Positions 25,148 through 35,827 of a stretch of DNA of 64,000 nt are shown here, in pieces (position 1 is the first letter of the stretch; the number at the start of each line of letters is the position of its first letter). Source of the stretch: Tricholoma matsutake (lineage: Eukaryota; Basidiomycota; Agaricomycetes; Agaricales; Tricholomataceae). A program made the position numbers and the translations under genes. The DNA lies in NCBI GenBank assembly GCA_026075535.2, contig AP026549.1:5890001-5954000 (forward strand). The letters are read 5' to 3'. The notes below the pieces were generated by a model. It was not told the origin of the DNA. It did no database searches and saw only the letters and a program-made list of their open reading frames with translations.

Positions 25148-25471
25148 ACCATTTTTCTTTTCTTTTTCTACTTGCAATATTGAAACAAACTCTTGATTTT
25201 ATAACAGTGTACTATTACAAGTCACAATATTGTTTGAAACATGTTTGTGCAAGCTCGACGGGGTTTTTCAGCTATGAAGGAGTTCTGAGCCTTTCCCCTA
25301 TGTCTCGTTTTGATGAATCATCCATCTTACTTTCTTTTTTTCTCTCTTTCCTATGTTTCTTTGCATATATCTTACATTTCCTGGCTTTGATCGCACGCAA
25401 TATTTCTCATTTCAACCTTATCTCACTCAGACACAAGAAAAATGATAAAATTTAAACAATAAAACAAAATT

Positions 25472-26849
25472 CTACTGGGACTCCTCCCATTTCCTCTCTA
25501 ACACCTCGATCTCCTCTATCAGCACTTCCACTTCCAACTTTTTTTGCACCAGGACTTCCGCCAAATACTGACGACAGAGTCTTGCTGCGTCATCTCGTCC
25601 TCCACTGCCATCGACGCCCCCTCAACCATACCCACGACCTCTGGTTCGACTTCTTGCACTCTTGCTTTCCCCTTCCCCTTCCCCTTGTCATTCTCAGCCA
25701 ACTTCGCCTTCGCCTTCATCGTGCGTTTTGGGCACTTGTCGACTTTTGAGGGCCTGGCCTCCATGTTTTGGATGGGCTGGATAGCCCGGATGCATATCGC
25801 TAAGTAATCATACAGATTAGCAATTGTATTGGTTATGCAGAAGAATCACTTACTACGTCTGGGAGTCGACAACTGTGTCAACTCTGCATTATCCTTTGTA
25901 GCTTGCTTGGAGCTTGCCTTCTTCCTCGACTCGCCTCATCGGAGTCCTCACCTCGACACTCCCTCCCAGTAGCACCCCTGTAGCCCTTGAGTGCATTGCT
26001 TGCACTTTGGGGCGCCCTCCTCAACGATACACTCCTGAGTCGTCCTTAGTCTGGCGCATCGATTACACTAAAGCAATATTGAAGGCGTGATTAGCCTGAA
26101 CGATATAGAAAGAAAATGATGACTTACCAGCCCATGGAAGGTGATCAGCTCACCTTCCTCTACGTGCACCCACTTTGTGACCGTGGGCTCCTCATCCAGT
26201 TCATCCTCACCTTCCTCCTCATCGTCCATCTCGTCTGCCTTCCTCTTCTCGACGATCTGCTCAACATCTGGTAGGTCATTGACCAGGGGTGCTGCTTCAT
26301 CCGCAGCCTCATCCCGATCGATCGAGAGGCGCATCAGCTTGAGCGCAGCTGTGCAATCACGGAATTCATCCTTTGAAATGGTTTTGGCCCGGACTTCAGC
26401 CAAGAAAGCTCGATGCGCCTCGACCAGCACGTCTCGTCGTTCCTCAATCCTCTTCACTTTTGCCTCGATGGCCACCTGCCAAGCCTCCCTCTCCTCCTCT
26501 CTCTTCCTCTCTTCCTTGACCTTCCTTGAATACTCCACAAAAAGATACTTCCCACCCCACAAAACCCAATCCTCGCGAGTGAATGGTACGAAGAGGCTGA
26601 CTGCCTCATCTAACGTCGCCTGCACATGTTTATTGTGTGCCTTGTCGAACGACCCGATCAGGTCGTCATATTCAGCCTATCAAATGAGATTAGGAAGCAG
26701 ATAAACCCAAGAAAAGGGAAGGACATACCATTTTCTCACAAAAAAACATGACCCCACACTTTGAAGTCCAACTCTTTGGTTTTGCCAGCCTCGGGCATCG
26801 ATTTCACGTGTTCGAGGATGGGAAGAGTGAGTTCAGCGAGGATAGACAT
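25472..26849 (-). pseudogene. Antisense accessory gene of gypsy C: coiled coil, acidic stretch, CxxC cluster
   Basis: Unidentified protein on the strand opposite gag-pol, between integrase and 3' LTR. Exon 1 runs 26849-26729 (MSILAELTLPILEHVKSMPEA), exon 2 26676-26128, exon 3 from 26067, with GT-AG introns of 52 and 60 nt; further exons reach TAG at 25472-25474. Exon 2 encodes a long Lys/Glu coiled coil, then an acidic segment (DDEEEGEDELDEE). Exon 3 encodes a zinc-cluster-like pair of CX2C motifs, CNRCARLRTTQEC and CKQCTQGLQGC. After a basic Lys/Gly run, a second coiled coil closes the protein. One-base shifts (a T-run ending exon 1; near 25580; after the Cys cluster) break it. The Cys pattern suggests nucleic-acid binding, but no function is known to me. 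Confidence 0.62.
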
Positions 26850-26997
26850 GTTGTCGAGGAGATGGATGGAAGAGATCGAATGAAAAGAGAAAAATTCAAA
26901 CCACGGCGCGTCTTAAATCAGCGATCAACAATGTCACATGACCCGGTTGTTTCGGCTTGACTGACCAGGACGGTCAGAATTTCAGTAAGGGGGAGGA

Positions 26998-28184
26998 TGA
27001 TAGGTTGTCTCCTTGGCTCAAGGACCGATTCACCACTTTAGCATCATTCTAATCACGTCGGCTAACTCCTACGATGTCCCAGACACAGCGCGACCCACTC
27101 TATCGATCGCGATATCATATCGACCACGTTGAAACATCACCAGCAACATCGATCATATCAAAAGCCCACATCGCACAACCTTAGGACTACCCCGAAAGTC
27201 ACTAAGATTCCCCTACATGACCATCGAACATCCCCGACCAACTTCGAACAAGCCGCAACCGCGATCGACCATCATTGACCATCGTCAAGTGTCATTGATT
27301 GATATCGAGAAACTACGAGCAACATCGGGTGCCGCCTTCATTATCTAAATGGTGGAAGACCATGCACTAGGACGTATTCCAACTCGTGCTCAGACCTGCT
27401 GATCATAGGTCAGCCTTGTTCCAAGTCCCTATCACACACAGAACCCGCTGGATGCATTATTGCGAGACTTAGCACAGTTTATACACAAAGGACAGTCTCT
27501 TTTAGTTCTTTCCTTTTATTACTCTTTCATCATATGATATATATATCTTTCTTGTTTGGATTCCAGTCTCCTTTATGGCCTTGTGCCTTAACTCATATCT
27601 TTTGCCTCATGTTCTACACATGTTTCTCATTCCATTTTAGGAAGTTTCTTTAAAACATATAAAACTCTGTAGTATCTACTTGAAAATAAGAAGAAATTGT
27701 CTTCACATATCGTCTTGTATACAGTTCTAAGCATCTGATCAACTTTCTAAAAACAATCTAAGTCTCTGCGGGTTTTCTTGATCGACGAGAAACCTCTGCA
27801 ATCATCGCATCCTCAATCCTTCCTTGATCCTCTCATCATTAGTTCTAGCAACCCTTCCAACACTTCATAGCAGTTTGCCGCACCCTTCGTATACCATCGA
27901 CCTATCGAAAGGTCCCCATAATTCACATATCGACCATCGACGATAAAACTCATTCACCATCGATCTCATCGATTGCCCTCGATATCAATCGATACTCGAT
28001 CGGACCACGACAAACACCTTCGTCTCTCATAACACTACCTTCACAACTAGTGTTAACTAGTAATCTTCTCAGAGGTTTGACCACGAACTTTCGGAACATC
28101 TTGCAACCCTCCTCTGACTCGTCGCAAACATCATCGATTGCCTCATCGGCAGTTCTGGTGGTTTTCCCGGGTTGAACATCATCA
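26998..28184 (+). repeat. Gypsy C 3' LTR
   Basis: 1,187 bp partner of 17875-19050, preceded by the polypurine tract. Confidence 0.9.
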
Positions 28185-28188
28185 CCAT

Positions 28189-29094
28189 GATAAATTATTT
28201 GTGTCAAAATTCTGGAAGGCGCTTCACAAATTGACAGGTGTACACCTAAAAATGTCGAGCGCCTACCATCCGCAGACAGATGGTGTGAGCAAGCAAACAA
28301 ATAAAACCTTGAATCAGTGTATCCATTTCCACGTCAAATGCAATCAAAAAGGATGGGTTCATGCATTACCTATCATCAGATTCAACATGATGAACAGTAT
28401 CAACATGTTGACTGGATACTCTGGATTCCAATTACAAATGGGATGCAGTCCACAAATAATTCTGCCCCTTGTACAAAATGCCCCTCACGAGCAGGAGGTG
28501 GAAATGATTACAGCGAGAGATATTATCACTCGAATGAACGACGATGTTGCTGATGCCAAAGACGTGTTGTTGGGTGCAAAAGTACTACAAGCTTTCTATT
28601 TGAATAAATCACAAGGTCCTGAAGACACTTACACTCCAGGCGATAAAGTCATGTTAGCAACTCTGAACCAGCGACGAGAATACAAGGCGGGCAATAAATC
28701 GCACGTAGCAAAGTTCTTCCCTCGATGGGATGGTCCATACACTGTCACTAAAGCATTCCCCTATAACTCCTCCTACATGCTTCATCTACCGAACTCCCCA
28801 GAAACTTTTCCAAGTTTTCATGCTTCACTGCTAAAGCGACATATCAAAAATGACGTGACACTATTCCCTTCCCGTGAACATGAGCGGCCTGGCCCAGTGT
28901 TAACTGAAGATGGCATGGAAGAATACCATATTGAGAGGATCGTTGATGAACAAAAATGTGGCCGCGGGTATCAATACCCGGTGCAATGGGCTGGCTATTC
29001 TGAGGCCGACGACTTATGGCTACCTCAACGTGAACTCGTGGACAGCGAAGCACTGGACATTTGGTGGACCTGTACGGTAGAGGGAACATGGTAG
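28189..29094 (+). pseudogene. Gypsy A integrase C-terminal part with chromodomain
   Basis: Continues the gypsy A frame in phase after gypsy C (DKLFVSKFWKALHKLTG, MSSAYHPQTDG). At the expected catalytic Glu the sequence reads GVSKQTNKTL, with Lys in place of Glu, so integration would fail. The GDKVML and FFPRWDGPYTV motifs of gypsy tails follow, then a chromodomain (YHIERIVDEQ, YPVQWAGYSEADDLW) of the kind that steers chromoviruses to heterochromatin. The stop lies at 29092-29094. Confidence 0.87.
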
Positions 29095-29233
29095 CTTTTT
29101 CCCACTGGGTTTTTTAATGCACCCATCATTTGGTTGATGACATGTGAAATTTTCTTTACATTTTTTATTTTATTTTTTTGGAACTACTCGCTTTTTTTCA
29201 TTAGGGACCCAGAGTTTTCTAAGAGTGGGAGGG

Positions 29234-29496
29234 TGTAAGCCTGCTTATATACACATTTACTCTTATTTGTATGTGGTTCAACTTACCATATTAACTATGT
29301 GTCGCATTAGATTTCCCCATCTTTTCTTCCTTTTCCCCATTTTTGTCCCGCTTATTATCTACGCTTGTATAACTCTCTCTTAATACCACGACGTTGTCCT
29401 ATCATTCTGGTATTTTGAAGTGAGTCTTATATTAATCTTTTCCCTCAAATAGTGCTTTCTAGTGTTACCTATCCCCAACTACGGGATAGGTTTCCA
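29234..29496 (+). repeat. Gypsy A 3' LTR
   Basis: 263 bp partner of 13705-13967, preceded by the purine run GAGTGGGAGGG. Confidence 0.93.
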
Positions 29497-29501
29497 GCAG
29501 A

Positions 29502-29645
29502 GCAGAGATAGTGTTGAGAGTTGAAGACTCACAGTTACCCCACATGACAGGTGGTGATCTGAAAACAATTTGGGATGCCCTCACTGCGGTCCATCATGCT
29601 CGAGGTTTTGGAAGTCGTCTCCAACTTCGTCGGCAGTTCATTACC
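29502..29645 (+). pseudogene. Copia gag, segment 2 of 3
   Basis: 48 codons (LRVEDSQLPHMTGGD, IWDALTAVHHARGFGS) between the gypsy A and KDZ element 1 insertions. It is in phase with 13519-13704 and with 35828 onward once each insertion plus one copy of its duplication is removed. Confidence 0.85.
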
Positions 29646-29649
29646 AGTA

Positions 29650-29745
29650 CTTTACACTCCCCCCGAGTCCGAGCGGACTCTGCTCGGACACTAGGACTTC
29701 CTAGGACTGTCCTAGGACTCCACTCAGACTTTGCTCGGACTTTTT
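29650..29745 (+). repeat. Left terminal inverted repeat of KDZ element 1
   Basis: CTTTACACTCCCCCC followed by several GTCCGAGCGGACT / CCTAGGACTGTCCTAGG palindromic units. Similar units in inverse orientation lie at 35620-35813. Confidence 0.75.
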
Positions 29746-29749
29746 AGAG

Positions 29750-30115
29750 TAGTGATGTTAGTGATATTATATTACATTCTGACTGGATTCTTCAGCTGAG
29801 TTTGAAAATCTCCCCTGCGTAGTGATGTGATTGGCTATATATAGAACATAGTGATGTTATATACCATTCTGACTGGATTTTTTAGGTTTAGAAATCACCT
29901 TTGCATAGTCATGTGACCTACCATATATGGAACATAGTGATGTTATATACCATTCTGACCGGATTCTTGAGCTGAGTTTAGAAATCACCTTTGTGTAGTC
30001 ATGTGACCTACCATATATGGAACATAGTGATGTTATATACCATTCTCACCAGAATTTTGAGCCAAGTTTGGAAATCACCCTTGTGTAGTCATGTGACCTA
30101 CCATATATATAGTGA
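29750..30115 (+). repeat. Four subterminal tandem repeats of about 90 bp
   Basis: Units begin near 29753, 29850, 29936 and 30026. Each reads GTGATGTTATATACCATTCT and ends in TCATGTGACCTACCATATAT or a decayed version. Such subterminal arrays often serve as transposase-binding sites; that role is inferred. Confidence 0.8.
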
Positions 30116-30199
30116 TGGCATATACTATCATTGTGTGAAATATAGCACCATCAAGATATCCTTTCTATATTAATCATTATAGATATCAAATAAAACACA

Positions 30200-32340
30200 A
30201 TACTGTACCTGTGTATTGAAAGCCCTTTGATAATATGATGTTCCAGCATCATCTTGTGCTACAATAACAAGGTTGGGTGCAGATCCATCTTGAGGAGCAG
30301 GATTACACCATTTTCGACATAGCTCATCAGTTGATTAGTGTAATGGTAGGAATCAACAATAAAGCGAGTAGTCTTTTTCCAGATTCTATCCCAACTTCCA
30401 TTTGCAACAGCAGTATGGAGTACAAGACAAGCTTTGTCAATGCAGATATAATCTGGACATGATTCCTCAGTTGGATATACACTTTCTAGAAACTCCAGAA
30501 TATTTGTTGGAGACTTGGACTTTGCAAACTTTGCCCATGCAATTACAGTACCACATGGAGCACATATTGTTTCAATGCAGTAAGTTCGAGAAGGAGTAAA
30601 ATAATGACCTCTTTCTGGCTCTGGAGCCAGCTCATCATGAGGCTGTGAATAACTTCCAGGTGCTGGATTCCAAGGCAAATTTTCTGCAGGTCTCCATAAC
30701 ATTCTTCTAGCACCATTAAAGCTTTGCTGAGAATGATTCTGAACATGTTTATCCCATTCTCTTTGGTGCTGTGCACAAGCCTTTGTGTTTCCCACTTTCT
30801 GATTATCACAGTTACGCATATGGCACTTAGTTCCATATTGTTGCTCATGGAGTGCACAGAATGAACCACCACGATGATTTGCTAGTTCTGAGGTGCAATT
30901 GTCATATGCACAATGCTAAAATAAAATTCAGTTAGATATACATATTATGAAGTATATTTACATACAGTTGTGCCCATCACAATGCCATCAACAACAACCA
31001 TATTGACAGATGCATCATCAATATCCATGTCATCATTAAATGAGATTTGTGCATGTGGCTGATTAGATAAGCCAGGATTTGTTAAGTCAGCTCCTTAAAC
31101 AAGTCCAGGTACTCTGCTATTTTCATACACTCCAACAACTGCTGCAGGATCAACATTGGGCATTATATCTGATGTGTGCCTATATGCCTGGGTGCATTCT
31201 GCACATGCATGCTGATCAGCTGGATGTATAATTCCATTTTCACCCAGCAGTTCAAATGCTTCTTTTGTAACATCATCAATTGCTAAGGGATCCTGAAGTT
31301 CCATATTGATATTTGATGAGGCTGCAATTGAATGAATTGTTTCTTGAACAAACGCTTGCCAAATTTGATGGTGAGATACTTTGATAGGAATCTGAGAATA
31401 ACCGCTAAAGCTGTTGTTCCAATACTCAGTATATGCTGCAGCTGATGCATGAAAGCTATACACTCCATTTACAACTCCTCCTGCAAAAACCCAATCAACC
31501 CATAAACTTTGTCCAACCTTGAGGTATTTGGCATTATTCAGGTATACTTTGGTATGTTTGTCTCCTGGTTCTGTAACATGCTCATGATCTGCAGAATACA
31601 AAGTTTTGCATCCTGGACATTGCCCAGTGAGTACTTGAACATTGGCATGTGCTGTTCATCCTTTAATTAAAGTAACTCAGGGTATGTCTCTGAGCTTTAC
31701 TCCTAAAACCAAGGATCGAGGCTTGCACTTCACAGTTTGGCATACAACAGCCTCTGGACAAATCATATGAACAGGTTGGATTGATTCATGAGAAACTGGC
31801 TTTAGTTTTCCTTTGAATTTCCCATTGGAATCATATGGATACAACCCCAAAGTTTTTGCCAAAGCATCAAGATTTGTACAAATTGCATTGACAGTATCTG
31901 AGACTGCAGTCTCCTGATCAGCATATAACTGGTTTTGATCTGTTCCCAGTCTTTCTTGTAATTCACGTGCAAGGCATTTTATCCAGGCAGAAGGTGAGGA
32001 GCGAGCTTCTCCTGAATACTTGGGATTCTGCTGTCTTGCATGCAAGCTAAGCAAATCCATATTTTCTGTTAAGGTAAACAGAACAACAAGGGCTTGAGAT
32101 AGTATAATGTCTGAACCCAAATGTTCTTGGATAAATTGGCTGAAGACATTGAATGAAATATCAGGGAAAAGACCAGCATTGGGCAATGCAGAAACAGTGG
32201 GCAACAACACAAGTCCTCCAAATATGATGCTCCAATTTGGGAGCTGCTTGAAGATGGTCACCATGACCAAAACACACATCCAGACATAAGAAATCAAATC
32301 AGCCATAAGAAAAATTCTGCAAAATCCAAGCAAATTATCA
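30200..32340 (-). pseudogene. KDZ transposase with CxC5- and CxC6-like cysteine clusters, broken
   Basis: From high to low coordinates: a CxC5-like N-terminal region (32333-31650); a cluster beginning GQCPGCKTLYSADHEH; the region CAECTQAYRH near 31200; then after an intron (about 30976-30916) the CxC6-like cluster HCAYDNCTSELANHRGG, FCALHEQQYGTKCHMRNC; and the start of the catalytic domain (CIDKACLVLHTAV, FIVDSYHYTN, CRKWCNPAPQDGSAPN). TGA at 31679-31677 and 31649-31647 fall where Arg fits; a TAA lies at about 31097 and a frameshift near 30340. The sequence runs into a splice donor after RAFNTQ near 30205, and no further transposase is found before the element end, so the C-terminal catalytic half is deleted. 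Confidence 0.78.
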
Positions 32341-32360
32341 GAAGCTATAAAATCAACTAT

Positions 32361-32875
32361 CTAATTCTTGACTTGCTTTTTCTTCTTCTTCTTGTCACCT
32401 GTCCCTTTAGGTCCACCCTCAACCTTGTCACCTTTGACATGTTTCTCTCTCTTCATTTTCCTCCCATGCTCCTCCAGAAATGTCTCCAAATCCTGGAACA
32501 TATAACTTGCTTTCTTTTCACCCCAAAGATCCTCATCAGAAGGTGCCCCTGGATTGCCCTCCAGCCAATCCACCAAATCCGGATAGTTCGATACCTTCAA
32601 AAAGAATTCTTGTAGTGGGAGTGAAAAAAAGATTTCGAAACAAAAAGCTGAATGATATCTGCTCCCATAAGCTTGTCACCAACCCAAGACTTGTTAGACA
32701 TCATTTCTCCATAGGTCTTGGATGCCTGAAGGTAAGCCTTATATTTTTCATAGGCTTGACATAGACTACCATCACTTCTATCAGACAGGTCAGGAGAAAC
32801 CCCAAGTTGTATCAAAATTTCCTTCTTGAAGGAATTCAAACCAGGGTCCCCAGGTGTTTCAGACCAAGTAGCCAT
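32361..32875 (-). pseudogene. Small unidentified protein of KDZ element 1
   Basis: Two frames joined by one shift near 32610: MATWSETPGDPGLNSFKKEI, SNKSWVGDKLMGADIIQLFV, then FLKVSNYPDLVDWLEG and a Lys-rich tail. Together about 170 residues, with no cysteine cluster. It lies directly upstream of the transposase on the same strand. I do not recognise a named domain. Confidence 0.5.
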
Positions 32876-33087
32876 GGTTGAGTAAACAGAAGTTGAATGA
32901 GAAGCAATTCTAGAACCAGCTTGAGATCGAGAACCAGCTCAAGAATGAGAGTTACATAGCTCGAGAATAAGAGTTAGCTTGAGAAGAATGATTTGCAAAA
33001 CCCATAGGAGGCATCGACTGAGATGATTCATGGATCTCATCATTAGTCTACATAGGTCATCAATTGATTGAAAAATGAATTAGAAGT

Positions 33088-33606
33088 TCATGGCAATATA
33101 CTTATGACAAGAATCCGCATGACATCTTCACCATTGTGGCATGTCCACACTGCATCCTCATCATCCTCTATTGCAGTCTCATAGCGGCCCTTGATATTCC
33201 AGACTGAATTTTCATGCAGGAAAATGCGGCGGTTTTCATCTAAAAAAATAACATGTAAAAACATATCTAAATATGAACTGGAAACCATACTATGAACTGG
33301 TGAATCTTTACGAGAAAGGACTCTTAATACCTTTGTGAGGTTGGGTGTGACTGCATGTTTGAGCTCCATGTGAGGCTTCACAATAGTCGGATCAGCATAT
33401 GCAGTGTACACCTGTACCCGACCAATGCAATGTTTAAGGCCATAGTCAAGGGGAACAGCATCAGCATTATTAAACACATTCCCCTGAGCTCGCCCACATA
33501 TAATCCCACCAGTAACATAGGAGGCTCCTTGCAAATCAATTGTAGGACTTCTATTGAGGTGAGGAGGACTTTGCATATGAATATCTAAAAACCAGGCATC
33601 CAACAT
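33088..33606 (-). CDS. Unidentified protein of KDZ element 1
   Basis: An open frame of 172 codons with ordinary composition (VPLDYGLKHCIGRVQVYTAY, FLDENRRIFLHENSVWNIKG, AIEDDEDAVWTCHNGEDVMR). It probably forms one gene with the repeat-coding stretch just upstream (33617-33985) through an intron near 33610. Function unknown. Confidence 0.45.
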   Translation of the reverse strand: MLDAWFLDIHMQSPPHLNRSPTIDLQGASYVTGGIICGRAQGNVFNNADAVPLDYGLKHCIGRVQVYTAYADPTIVKPHMELKHAVTPNLTKVLRVLSRKDSPVHSMVSSSYLDMFLHVIFLDENRRIFLHENSVWNIKGRYETAIEDDEDAVWTCHNGEDVMRILVISILP

Positions 33607-33669
33607 AATCTACACTTTAAATACACAGTAACTTACCATGTTCTACAGGGGCAGAATCTAGTAAAAAAA

Positions 33670-33985
33670 TTATTCCATCAGTGAGTGAGATGAGAAAATA
33701 ATAAAATTGTGAACTAGCGGTGTCAGCTGCATTGGGGATGGTGCTGGCGTTGGGGCTGTCCCCGCTGGCATTGGTGTTGGTGCTGTGCCCGCTGGTGTTG
33801 GTGTTGGTGTTGTGGCTGTCCCCCCTGGCATCAGTGTTGGTGCTGTCCCCACTGGCATTGGCATTGGCGCCATTCCTGTGGGTGCTGGTGCTGGTGTTGG
33901 CATTGTGGCTGTCCTCGCTGGCATTGGTGTTGGCACTGGTGCGGGTGTTGGCCTTGGTGCCCTTGGCATTGGCTTTCAGCTTCAT
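33670..33985 (-). repeat. Minisatellite of about 27-30 bp units in a KDZ-element reading frame
   Basis: About ten degenerate GC-rich units (GGCATTGGTGTTGGTGCTGT type). Read on the minus strand, one frame gives Asn/Ser/Thr/Ala repeats (NANASGDS), likely a flexible low-complexity tail of the neighbouring protein. Confidence 0.7.
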
Positions 33986-34436
33986 CTGGCATTAATAAGT
34001 TTCATCAGGAGTTGGCATGAAAATCTACCACTAAGAGGAGTGAAAAAGCCTTTTCCTACCTGTAAGGGATGAGTTGATGGGATGAAAACCTCCCACATTT
34101 TGTCCCCAGTTCATCCCACACCAAATTCATCCCATGGGATGGTTTTCATCTTTATATGGGCATAAATAACACCCCTCTACCTGGGTTGAATTTCATCAAC
34201 TTTCCAGGGGTTTAAGAGGAATGGAAGAACCTGCCAATAATGTTTTTTCATCCCATTGATAGAATAGTTTCATCATGTATCAGAGTAAATTTCAAGCCAC
34301 TAAGATACAAAATCTACTCAAAAGAAGCAAAAAAATCCCCCAGACCCCTGATGCCTCATTGTTGGCCTGTTGTCCCATCACGTCCCCATCATTGTCGTCC
34401 CTGTCCCTGTCCCCTTCGCCGTGTCATCTCTGCCTC

Positions 34437-35330
34437 CTACGCACCAGCCTTACTCCCTATGAGCAGTTGCTCATAGCGGAGGGGTCTGGTGCCATGGCCT
34501 GGTTGTCTTGGTGGTGGTGCTGGGTGCTGGGTTGCACTCATTGTCACCCTCATCCCCATTGTCGTCTTTGTCATTGTCTGCCCCTTCGTTGTTGTCATTG
34601 TTGATGTTGTTGTCATCTTCGTTGTCATTCTCCTGGTTGTTGTCATCTTCATTGTCATTCTCCTGGTTGGTGTCTTCTTCATTGTCATTGTCATTGTCGT
34701 TCTCCTGGTTGGTGTCTTCTTTGTCGTCATCTTCTTTGTCGTCATCCTCTCCTTTGTCTTCATCTTCTTTGTCATCTCCTTTGTCCTCTTCTTCTTCATC
34801 ATTGGCTTCCTCTACCTCAGATCAGCGCTGGCAGGCACTTGTTGAGTTCCGGGGTGGGGGTGATAAAATGCTTGCGACAGGACGAGAGCGCTTCAGTGGA
34901 GCGACACTGATGCCGCTCTCATCCATCAAGCATTTGGTCCTGTAAATAGAGTAGTTAGTTTGAATAAGAATAAGAAAATTGTTTTAATATGACATACCTT
35001 GGCAGCTGAGCAGGAGGCCCAGCCACTGCTGAATGCACATCCTTGCGTGCACAGACAGCCAAAGTTTTTCTATTGTTTGTTAGCGTCAAATTATGCTCAA
35101 GGGAGTCACTTACCTGGTCTTCTTCCTTCTTGGCTTCTTGGCTTTCTTGCCCCCCTTGCTTGGTTCATCCTCCCCTAGGTCTGTTTTGCTCTTTTTTCAT
35201 TGCATGCCCTCGTTATCAACCGCTGACATGGCTCACTTGCATTGGCCTCGTGTCATGGATCCTGTCAATCCAGGGGGCAATCCATGGGCTAGGGGCTTGG
35301 GAGTGGTAGTGGACTGGGTTTGAGGCATCT
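34437..35330 (-). pseudogene. Acidic Asp/Glu/Asn-repeat protein of KDZ element 1, decayed
   Basis: On the minus strand a frame starting MPQTQSTTTPKP (about 35323) leads through GGQESQEAKK and VCARKDVHSAVAG to a long acidic run of repeated QENDNEDDNN units (about 34800-34570). It ends near the palindromic TGAGCAGTTGCTCA at about 34458. Several stops, mainly TGA, interrupt it. Blocks at 39050-40290 look like further copies of the same module. No function is assigned. Confidence 0.4.
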
Positions 35331-35502
35331 TGACGTTGTCAATGGTTGTCGATGGGTCCTAGGATGGGTGTTGAAGGTTGGAGGCAGTGGTGGAAAGGGT
35401 GGGAAAGTGTCAATGAAATAGGTCGCATGATGACCAAACAGCTGTGTCATCCCAGTTTGGTAGGTTAGTGGTATGTGGTCTATGTAATGTGTAGGTAAAG
35501 TA

Positions 35503-35583
35503 AGCCATTGTGGTGCAGTGGTTAATTGCGCCTAATGTTAAAGGTAAATGCCCAAAGTCCAGTGTTCGAGTCTCAGTTGTGCA
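35503..35583 (+). repeat. tRNA-like sequence, probable SINE head
   Basis: GTGGTGCAGTGGTTAA resembles a polymerase III A box, and AGTGTTCGAGTCTC, about 40 bp later, resembles a B box. The presumed acceptor stem does not pair and there is no clean cloverleaf, so this is a tRNA-derived repeat rather than a tRNA gene. It lies close to the right end of KDZ element 1. Confidence 0.4.
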
Positions 35584-35619
35584 CATTTTTTCAAGTATTA
35601 CATAATAAGGAGGTTGCTG

Positions 35620-35813
35620 ACTCGGACAGTCCTAGGACTTTCCGAGGACTCAGCTCAGACTCCGCTTGGACTAGACATTTAGTTTGGCATGACTCTCAGC
35701 CAAAAAAGTCTGAGCAGAGTCCGAGCAAAGTCTGAGGACTGTCCTAGGACTGTCCAAGTGTCCAAGTGGAGTCCAAGTGGAGTCCGCTCAGATTGGGGGG
35801 GGGAGTGTAAAGA
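35620..35813 (-). repeat. Right terminal inverted repeat of KDZ element 1
   Basis: Inverse of the left end: runs of GTCCTAGGACTGTCC and AGTCCAAGTGGAGTCC units, then GGGGGGAGTGTAAAG. Confidence 0.75.
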
Positions 35814-35827
35814 CCTTGTTCATTACC

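Larger units (their letters stand above)
17875..28184 (+). mobile_element. Ty3/gypsy element C with long LTRs and an antisense accessory gene
   Basis: 10,310 bp, with LTRs 17875-19050 and 26998-28184 (TGATAGG to CATCATCA) and flanks CCGT/CCAT (17871-17874, 28185-28188), a 4 bp duplication with one CpG transition. A polypurine tract (AAGGGGGAGGA) ends at 26997. It was inserted in the integrase of gypsy A between the SDR and DKL codons. Gag-pol is on the plus strand; a separate multi-exon gene runs antisense between pol and the 3' LTR. It is heavily decayed. Confidence 0.9.
13705..29496 (+). mobile_element. Ty3/gypsy element A (chromodomain type), itself interrupted by gypsy C
   Basis: LTRs of exactly 263 bp each (13705-13967 and 29234-29496), TGTAAGCC to GTTTCCA, with the 5 bp duplication GCAGG/GCAGA (13700-13704, 29497-29501; one transition). 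Without gypsy C it is about 5.5 kb. It encodes a single gag-pol frame ending in a chromodomain, and it sits in the copia gag. Confidence 0.92.
29646..35817 (-). mobile_element. KDZ-class DNA transposon 1, decayed, inserted in copia gag
   Basis: About 6.2 kb, with ends that both read CTTTACACTCCCCCC inward, flanked by the direct repeat GTTCATTACC (29636-29645 and 35818-35827). Removing the element and one repeat restores the gag frame exactly. The minus strand carries a KDZ transposase with CxC5/CxC6-type cysteine clusters plus smaller proteins. The transposase C-terminal part is missing. Confidence 0.82.

Noticed and set aside
26141..26704. Ser-rich plus-strand frame opposite the antisense gene
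   Set aside because: Shadow of the Lys/Glu coiled coil on the minus strand; no start context, motif or continuation.
9997..32633. TGA read as arginine (altered genetic code)
   Set aside because: The spliced monooxygenase and SEC11 genes both end in TGA, and B1/B2 show that TGA arises from CGA by mutation in otherwise identical copies.
34489..34945. Val/Ile-rich 'membrane protein' frames on the plus strand
   Set aside because: Simple-sequence DNA read in the wrong frame; the minus strand gives the acidic repeat consistent with flanking exons.
35503..35583. Functional tRNA gene
   Set aside because: A- and B-box-like motifs are present but the acceptor and anticodon stems do not pair.
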